From NCBI GenBank assembly GCA_031308135.1, contig JAHLJT010009436.1, forward strand, positions 161,918,885 through 161,982,884: 64,000 nucleotides of DNA, written 5' to 3'. The stretch's first letter is position 1, and each line of letters opens with the position of its first letter. This document shows positions 57,196 to 64,000 of the stretch, piece after piece. A program made the translations under genes and the position numbers. The stretch comes from Acheta domesticus (taxonomy: Eukaryota; Arthropoda; Insecta; Orthoptera; Gryllidae). Under the pieces are notes generated by a model. The model was given only the letters and a program-made list of their open reading frames with translations, was not told the DNA's origin and did not search any database.

Positions 57196-60100
57196 ATGAA
57201 TATTCTACAGTGGAATACTAATGGTTTTCACCCTCGATATGAAAGAATACAGATTTTGTGTGAGAAATACAAACCTGAAATAGTATGTGTGCAGGAAACC
57301 AACTTCAAAGGAAATAAATCTGGTAAATTAAAAGGATTCAAGTGCTACAATAGAAATTGATCAACTTCTTCTATTGCAAGTGGAGGTGTTGCCATTTTTG
57401 TTAAAAATCATATAAAAGCAAACCACTTTTATATCAGATCCGATATTGAGGCAATAGCAATACAAATACAAGTTCCCTTTTCCATATGTATATGCAACAT
57501 ACCCAACAGCTATCAATTTGAAAAGAATGAAGTGAAGGATATCATAAAACAATTACCTAAGCCCTTTATTCTATTAGGTGATGTTAATTGCCATAGTACC
57601 CTCTGGGGATCGTATAAAACCGACTCAAGAGGCATCAATATGGAAGATATTATTGAAGAATCTGATTTGGTAGTACTAAATAACGGGCAACCTACACACT
57701 TCAATATTAATAATGGACAGCTTAGTGCAATTGACCTCACACTCAGCTCCAACAGCCTGGCATCTAAATGCAATTGGTATGCACTGGATGAGCCTCACGA
57801 CAGTGACCACTTTCCTATTTTCACGATTATCAGCGATTCTTCATGTATCTCCAATCCGCTGCAAGAGAATATTAAGTGGAACTACTCCAAAGCCAACTGG
57901 CTTAACTATCAGGAACAAATTAAAATGAAAACATCTCAAATGGATATGTTTCAAGAACACGACATTGACGTAATAATAAAATCGTTTACTGATGTCATAA
58001 CAACAGCAGCTAATGACTCACTAAAAATTATCAAACCCACAAAAAGAAGAAACGTGGTACCATGGTGGAACGAAAAATGCAAAAATGCTCTTAAACAGTC
58101 CAAACATGCGTTCAACCGGTACAAGAAACACCCAACAAATGAAAATAAAATCGAATATAAAAAACTAAGAGCTCTTACAAGAAGAATAATTAAAGAAAGC
58201 AAAGCCAACTCCTGGATAAGTTATGTATCCTCTATCAATGTGAATAATAACATTAAAGATTCTTGGAAAAAAATTAGTTCCATACAAGGTAACAAAAGAT
58301 TTAATCAAATACATTTACTGCTGTCCGAAAATGCCCAAGTTATTAATGAACCCGCTGATTTCGCAAATGAGCTCGCCAACAAATTTGCCAGCAACTCTAG
58401 CTCTCAAAATTACCCTCAAGCCTTCCAAACTTACAAAAGTGAACAAGAAGAGAACAGCTGATGGTGAACACAGAAGCGTGTCACATTCAAGAGCACCTTA
58501 TCTCACCTATTTCAACAACAACTTGTCACAACACTAGACGCCTCCAAAAGTTCTTCTCCCGGACCAGACAACATTCCAAATATCCTGCTTAAAAATCTAC
58601 CACAGGAAGGGAAAGATATACTACTAAAAATATACAACTATATATGGATAGAAAAGACATTCCCAAAAGTGTGGAAAGCGGCTATTGTGATCCCTATTCC
58701 TAAGACCGGAAAAGACCCAACACTAAGTGGTAACTACAGGCCCATATCATTGACCTGCAATATGTGCAAGATTTTGGAAAAAATTGTTAATCGTCGGCTC
58801 AGATGGTATCTCGATTACAAGAATATAATATCTAGCAATCAGTTTGGATTTCGACCAGGACACTCAACGACCTCCCACCTGGTAAGCATAGATGCCTATA
58901 TTCAAGAAGCTTTTGCCAACAAACAACATGTGTTAGCTGTCAACTTGGACATCGAAAAGGCGTACGATATGGTATGGATGCATCGAGTCCTACAGAAGTT
59001 GAGCGAAATTGGAGTTCGAGACAACATGTTTCAGTTTATCAAACATTTCACAGAAGATCGAGTCATGCAAGTGAGAGCAAATGGAACATTATCTATGAAG
59101 AAAAGAATAGAGAACGGTGTACCTCAAGGATCCATCATAAGTGTTACACTTTTCCTACTAGCAATAAATGACGCGGACGAAAAAAATCAAACCACCCACT
59201 ATCATTAGGAAATACGCCGATGATATTACTATGCTTTGTAAAGGAAGAAATATTAACTCAAGCCAAGAAATTATGCAAATCGCATTAAATAGTATTTATG
59301 AATGGTCACTTAAATCAGGGTTTAAATTTGCACCTCAGAAAACGGAGTGTATTATATTTTCAGAGAAGAAAATTAACAACTTGCCAACGCTTAAAATTGG
59401 TAATCAGATCCTGAGCTTTGTCACCAGTACCAAAATATTAGGAATGCACTTCGACACTAAACTGACCTGGAAGTTGCACATATTGAACACTATTAACGAA
59501 TGTAAAAGGAGAATCAACATACTTAAATGCCTGGCACACAACAACTGGGGAGCAGATAGACAATTGCTATTACATACAAACATATGTATGTATACAAACA
59601 TATATATACAAACATATGTATACATATGTATGTACAAACATATGTATGCTATTACATACAAACATACAAAGCACTTGTGAGATCCAAAATAGACTACGGA
59701 TCAATAATATACAGATCCGCTGGTAAAAGTGACCTCAAAAAACTGGATACAGACCATAATCAAGGTCTCCGAATATGCACCGGATGTTTCCATACCAGTC
59801 CCATCGGAAGCATTCTAATTGAAGCAAATGAACCCACATTATCTCATCACAGAGAGGAACTAATAATCAAATATGCTTTAAAAGCAGCCACGTCCATCAA
59901 TCCAATCATAGTACAGGACATATATCCTAAACAACAAGAGTACATAGAGCATTCGCGTTATATACCTTTGTATGAAAACACTAGAAGAGTACTTAGAGAA
60001 CTTAATTTCGATCACAGAAAAGTAGAAAAGAAGAGAAATTACAAAATCCCGCCTTGGATAATCTCGGATATCTCAGTAGACTTATCATCTGGCCCTCATC

Positions 60101-60966
60101 AAGGAAATGGAACATCTGAGATAAACTCTGCACCGACCAACAATTACGACATGTTTTATCCTGTTTATGCCAAAGCAATTAAAACTACACACGGAACAGA
60201 AGCAACAGTGGTAACGAAAGATGTATCGGTGAAACACCAACTTAACTACTATGCCAGCCATCTTACTGCCGAATTATGCGCCATCTTGACCGCCATGAAA
60301 CTTATTAAAAATATTAACCACTCAAAGTTCATTTTATACTCAAATTCCTGCACTGCAATAAAAAGCATCAACAATAACGAAACTTCTAGTGAAATGATTA
60401 TTACAATTCAAGAACTGTATCATGACATTACCACATTAGGTAAAGAAGTAATATTGGTATGGAATATGAATCAAGATACAGAAATGCAGACGGAAACTGA
60501 CAGAGTAGTTAGTGGAAGAACAACTGATATCCCAAACACTGTACTGGCAATTTCGAATACACTCCAAGATCTAGTGAAACATATTGGAAAAATATTAGAA
60601 GAAAAATGGTTCTCCATATGGACTACGCTTAAAAGAAGCGACCTTCATAAAAACATAACCAATTTTCAATGTCTGAAACATAATAAAAAGCTCAACAGAA
60701 AGGAACAAGTGGCCATAACGAGAACACGAACAGGTCACTGTAAGCTAAGCCATCTATATCTGATTGACGGATCCAATCCTCCATCATGTGACCTGTGCAA
60801 TACGGCTTGGTCCCTGTCTCACATAGTCAATCATTGCCCTACTTTCCAACATATCAGACAGAGATATCTTCACGACACAAGTTTGGAATGTATACTTGAA
60901 TCTGAGAAGTATCAAGAAAGAATTATACAATTCTATAAGGAGAGTGGAATTTTCAGCCAAATTTGA
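57196..60966 (+). pseudogene. I-group LINE ORF2 (endonuclease, RT, RNase H), broken
   Basis: Starts MNILQWNTNGFHPRYERIQI. Endonuclease (EEP) motifs: VCVQETN, LLGDVNCHSTLWGS, IDLTLSS, SDHFPI. RT: NYRPISLTC, LDIEKAYDMVW, NGVPQGSI and KYADDI. RNase H region at 60240-60530. C-terminal knuckle CDLCNTAWSLSHIVNHC near 60790. Stops at 57358 (TGA) and 58459-58467; a frameshift in an A run at about 59180; and a frame change inside a repetitive insertion at 59571-59660. The RNase H core has YSNS where an Asp is expected. Needed for retrotransposition, so this copy is dead. Confidence 0.85.
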
Positions 60967-61192
60967 ACTTGGTTTTGATCATGTTTTTTTTGTTTGCATG
61001 TCTCATTAAGTATTATTGTTACTACTCTTTCGTTTTTTGCAATCCTGTAAACAATTATTGTGAATTACTGTATATTGTACTGAATTTGTAAATCTCAATT
61101 AATCATGTATGAATTACTGTTATAATGTATTTTTTCTTTGTCGCTAATGACCCAGTTGTCGATGCGACGTTAAATAAACAAACAAACAATAT
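60967..61192 (+). other. 3' UTR of the I-group LINE
   Basis: T-rich UTR ending CGATGCGACGTTAAATAAAC followed by AAACAAACAAA, a short repeat tail typical of I-group elements. No clear target duplication. Confidence 0.65.
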
Positions 61193-61500
61193 TTGTGTAA
61201 TATGTAAGTAAGTTTATTTACTTAAATGTTAGTATATATGTAGTTTCATTTGTTGCATATGTATGTAAATGCATTTGCATGTTCTAGGTAATGACTAAGA
61301 CAATTTTTTATATTGATTTTTTGTATATTGTTTTATTTGTAATTGTTTCGTAATTGTAAATGTACTTTTATATTTCTGCATTCTGCCACCGGGCAACATC
61401 TGCCTAATTGTAGAATAAAGCTTATATATATATATTATATATAAGTCGCGAGTCGTGGATTGACTCTGCACAAGTTTTGTAAAAAATAGAAAGAAAGAAA
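61193..61500. other. AT-rich spacer
   Basis: Small TA run near 61425; nothing else. Confidence 0.4.
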
Positions 61501-62620
61501 GAAAGGGGACAGGGATTCTTGTCCGGGAATGGGCTCCGGCTCCAATCACGCGCTCACTGGAAATGGTGGTTAACAAGAACTTCTTATTACATAAATAATT
61601 GTTTTACAAAGTTGGTTGCCTTTAGCGCTTATACTAGCATTCATTCTGTTCTTTCCCCTGTGTTTAACTATAACCCCTTTCGCTATTCTCCGCCCTCCCG
61701 GGGCTTCACTTCCTATAATGACTCCAATATTTGGGGGGGGGCCCTCAACACGAAATCACTGTTCTCCACGGGCTAATTACCCTCCCTCCCAAACCTTCCA
61801 GCCGCTTTTACTCGTGATACTCCAACCTGAATTACGTTACTGCCTGCTCGCTCCTCCACCGTCGCGCCGGCGCCGAGCGCCGCAACGTCCGCGTCCGGGC
61901 CTCTTCGTGCCCCGGAGAGCCCGCGCGGGGAAGGGGGTCCTGCGATGCCGCCCCGGTCGCTTATTCTATGCGCTGCCTGCCGGCGTGTCGTGTCCGCCGC
62001 CTCGCCCTTCGGGTATGTTCGTTGCGTTCGGCTGCGCTCAGAAGACCGGTGGACGCTCCATCGCCGTTAGCCGCTCCCCATCTCACTCGTGGCCGCTGTG
62101 GTGCTTCTGAACGTTCCCAGAACGTTTCGACTGCATCCGCATGTGGATTTTAACTTAGGCAGTAATTGTCGTCGACCGTTCACCTAGTTTGCCCTTAATG
62201 AAGTCGAATGCTGGTATACACTGTTCCATTCCTCCGCACAGTTCCGTCCACTCCACGTGGAGATCATTCACTGCTGGTGATACTCCACCACGATCTTATG
62301 TCCGTTTCGTCTCGTTTCACTTCTTAACTAGCGCTTCCACTTTCGTCACTCACTTTCTTTGACACTACGCCTTTCCAGTTCTCTGGCACAACGTTCACTT
62401 TCATTATTTTCTCTGGTCAACAGTCCGCACTACTCCGCACGTCTGCACCCCATGACTCTCTCTCCGCTACTGTCCCGCGCCTCGTGGCCTTCGGTTTCTC
62501 GCCCCGAACCGACTCCGGTTCCTCGCACCCGACTCCGTCGGTGTGCCGGCCGCTGCCGCGCAGTTCAAATTCTTAATATGCGCCAGAACACATTGTTATC
62601 ACATTAGTGATAACAATTCG
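61500..62620. other. GC-rich block, LTR-like
   Basis: Pyrimidine-rich, C-rich 1.1-kb block with no coding motif. Ends with a perfect hairpin TTGTTATCAC-ATTA-GTGATAACAA at 62593-62616. May be a solo LTR on the minus strand. Confidence 0.25.
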
Positions 62621-64000
62621 TTTCTATATATATATATAAAATAATATTCGCAACGCCTTCAAAACTGTTTTTTTTCGCGTACTCATTTCAAAATGTCGGG
62701 CCCAGCTGCTACCGACGCATCGTCATTCTACATTTCATTTGTGCGTCAAAGATTCGCTTTCTGTACTACTTACGCAAATAAGCATTGCTGTTTTTTTTGG
62801 AAGACAAATGTATGAGCCGCCACCAGCATAGGGTAGATGTGCACGTGTATGCTAGCAGTCTCGACCACAAGGAGCTGTGAACTCCCCGGCAGCAGGGGGT
62901 GGAGAGGGGATGAGGGGAGACGATGCAAATGCGACGTCTTCCCCTCCTCGCGGCGACTGCGACGTCGCGCGGGCCCCCTTCTCTCGCCCTGTCCCCTCCC
63001 TGGCGCCGCCGGGCAGACTCCGGGCGAGCCGGCGCTATCAGCGACAATTACTCTAATTAGTACGAATATGGGGGATCCCCCGTCGCGGGCCGTGACGGCC
63101 GGAGGTTTGTCTTCATTCGCCCTGATTTACTACGACCGCGCCGCACCGCCGGGTTGGGCTGAGAGACATTCCCTATTCGGAGAGAGAGGGAGAGAGAGAG
63201 AGAATCTGTTGGCGCGTTTCGGACTGTGACGAGCCTTGTCTTTTCGAAGTACTTCATCAAATTTCGCTTCTTTGCGAAATACAAAATTCAACAATGAATT
63301 GTGAAAATATTGGAGAAATGATCATAGGTAATACCACGAGTGCTTTGGAAATTGTCAATAAATCCCCGAATTACGAAGCGAGGAGGGGATTTCTCTCGGA
63401 ATTTACAAAGCGCGAGTGGTATTTAATAAGAGTATTTCACGAATGAAATTACGTCCAACGGAGTTCTAAAATGCGCCAAATATTGAAACTATACAGTACA
63501 TACGCCGTTTATTGATCATCGACTTAGCGATACCGCCTGCTAAGAGAGACGGGACACAGTTTGTGACTGGTCAGTAGGGAGAAGCGGTGGGGAAAATCGG
63601 ATAGAAGAAGCGATAAACTTTTTGAGATTCACCACCCTGATTGAGTCTTTTTGTATATATAGGTAAACACTATTGCTTTTAATTTCACGAATGGAATAGT
63701 CCAAAATACCTTTTAGGTTAACTTTAGATAATGTGCGTCATTTCTGTTGATCGTCTTAAATAGAAAGATCTCTCCTTTTTAAAGAGAGAGACGGACTCCA
63801 TTCGAGCTTTGGTGGTTTTGGACTGTGATGAATATGCTATTTTTCAAGTTCTTCACAAACCTCCACTTGAAATACTCAAACATACCTTACAACAGACTTC
63901 GAGAATCTTTCAGATATCATCGGAGATGTTTTCAGTTCACAGTGAAGTAATTTGCATCATTTTCATCGCCATTGCGCGCTCATTTCTGGAGAAAGAATTC
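62621..64000. other. Right edge, no gene recognised
   Basis: A CpG-rich patch at 62880-63170, a GA run at 63181-63203 and an inverted repeat at 63329-63428. No supported gene. Confidence 0.4.
63329..63428. repeat. Imperfect 100-bp inverted repeat
   Basis: TAATACCACGAGTGCTTTGG ... AAATCCCC is mirrored by GGGGATTT ... CAAAGCGCGAGTGGTATTTA. Arms of about 40 bp with few mismatches around a GCGAGGA centre; foldback element. Confidence 0.5.

Noticed and set aside
1..64000. CRISPR arrays, bacterial operons or phage genes
   Set aside because: Introns, TATA promoters, LINEs and SINEs show nuclear eukaryotic DNA; no spacer-repeat pattern seen. The tandem arrays have no unique spacers.

Overview
The window is arthropod nuclear DNA: AT-rich, with short exons split by GT-AG introns up to about 11 kb, and full of LINEs, tRNA-derived SINEs, foldback elements and TA microsatellites. 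The one host gene family I can reconstruct is a secreted C-type lectin of the kind annotated in cockroaches and other polyneopteran insects as hemolymph lipopolysaccharide-binding protein-like. That suggests a polyneopteran insect; the assignment to order is inference.

Two copies of this lectin gene lie head-to-tail on the minus strand. Gene A runs from a TATA promoter at 45057 to a stop at 16156. Its six exons are E1 44972-44982, E2 33154-33317, E3 32400-32533, E4 31679-32040, E5 24344-24464 and E6 16156-16310. Gene B runs from 11909 leftwards: E1 11810-11820, E2 6678-6840, E3 5718-5850, E4 3299-3769, E5 2467-2587, with E6 apparently beyond the left edge. All splice phases agree. Taking intact exon lengths, the product would be about 314 residues: signal peptide, an N-terminal domain, a Cys-Pro-rich stalk, then a C-type lectin domain with EPN and LND motifs and four conserved cysteines. 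Neither copy is intact as read. Gene A has 1-nt length changes in E2 and E3, and gene B has a 7-nt change in E4.

The most unusual structure is a set of tandem arrays built on splice junctions of this gene. About 21 copies of a 139-bp unit (E2 acceptor plus partial E2) occupy 6841-9790 in gene B, and about 7 occupy 33318-34300 in gene A. Five copies of a ~157-bp unit (E3 acceptor plus partial E3) occupy 5851-6660. Three copies of a 145-bp unit (E4 end plus donor) occupy 3032-3345. The stalk itself varies by 17-residue coding repeats.

Mobile elements fill the introns and flanks. (1) A 1.87-kb TIR element at 16780-18644 carries a decayed gene for an arthropod repetitive protein family (DUF7869-like). 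(2) A repeated non-coding family starting CTAGTGGTGCTAC occurs at about nine places; its ends are defined by an empty site in the paralogue. (3) A Dong/R4-like LINE at 35700-41300 sits in a TAA repeat and is split by a GC-rich insertion. (4) A 5'-truncated R2-clade LINE outside rDNA lies at 41896-44732. (5) A nearly complete I-group LINE lies at 55687-61190, with intact ORF1 and broken ORF2. (6) There are LINE fragments on both strands, GC-rich LTR-like blocks, SINEs and large palindromes. The remaining stretches are AT-rich, with no gene I can support.
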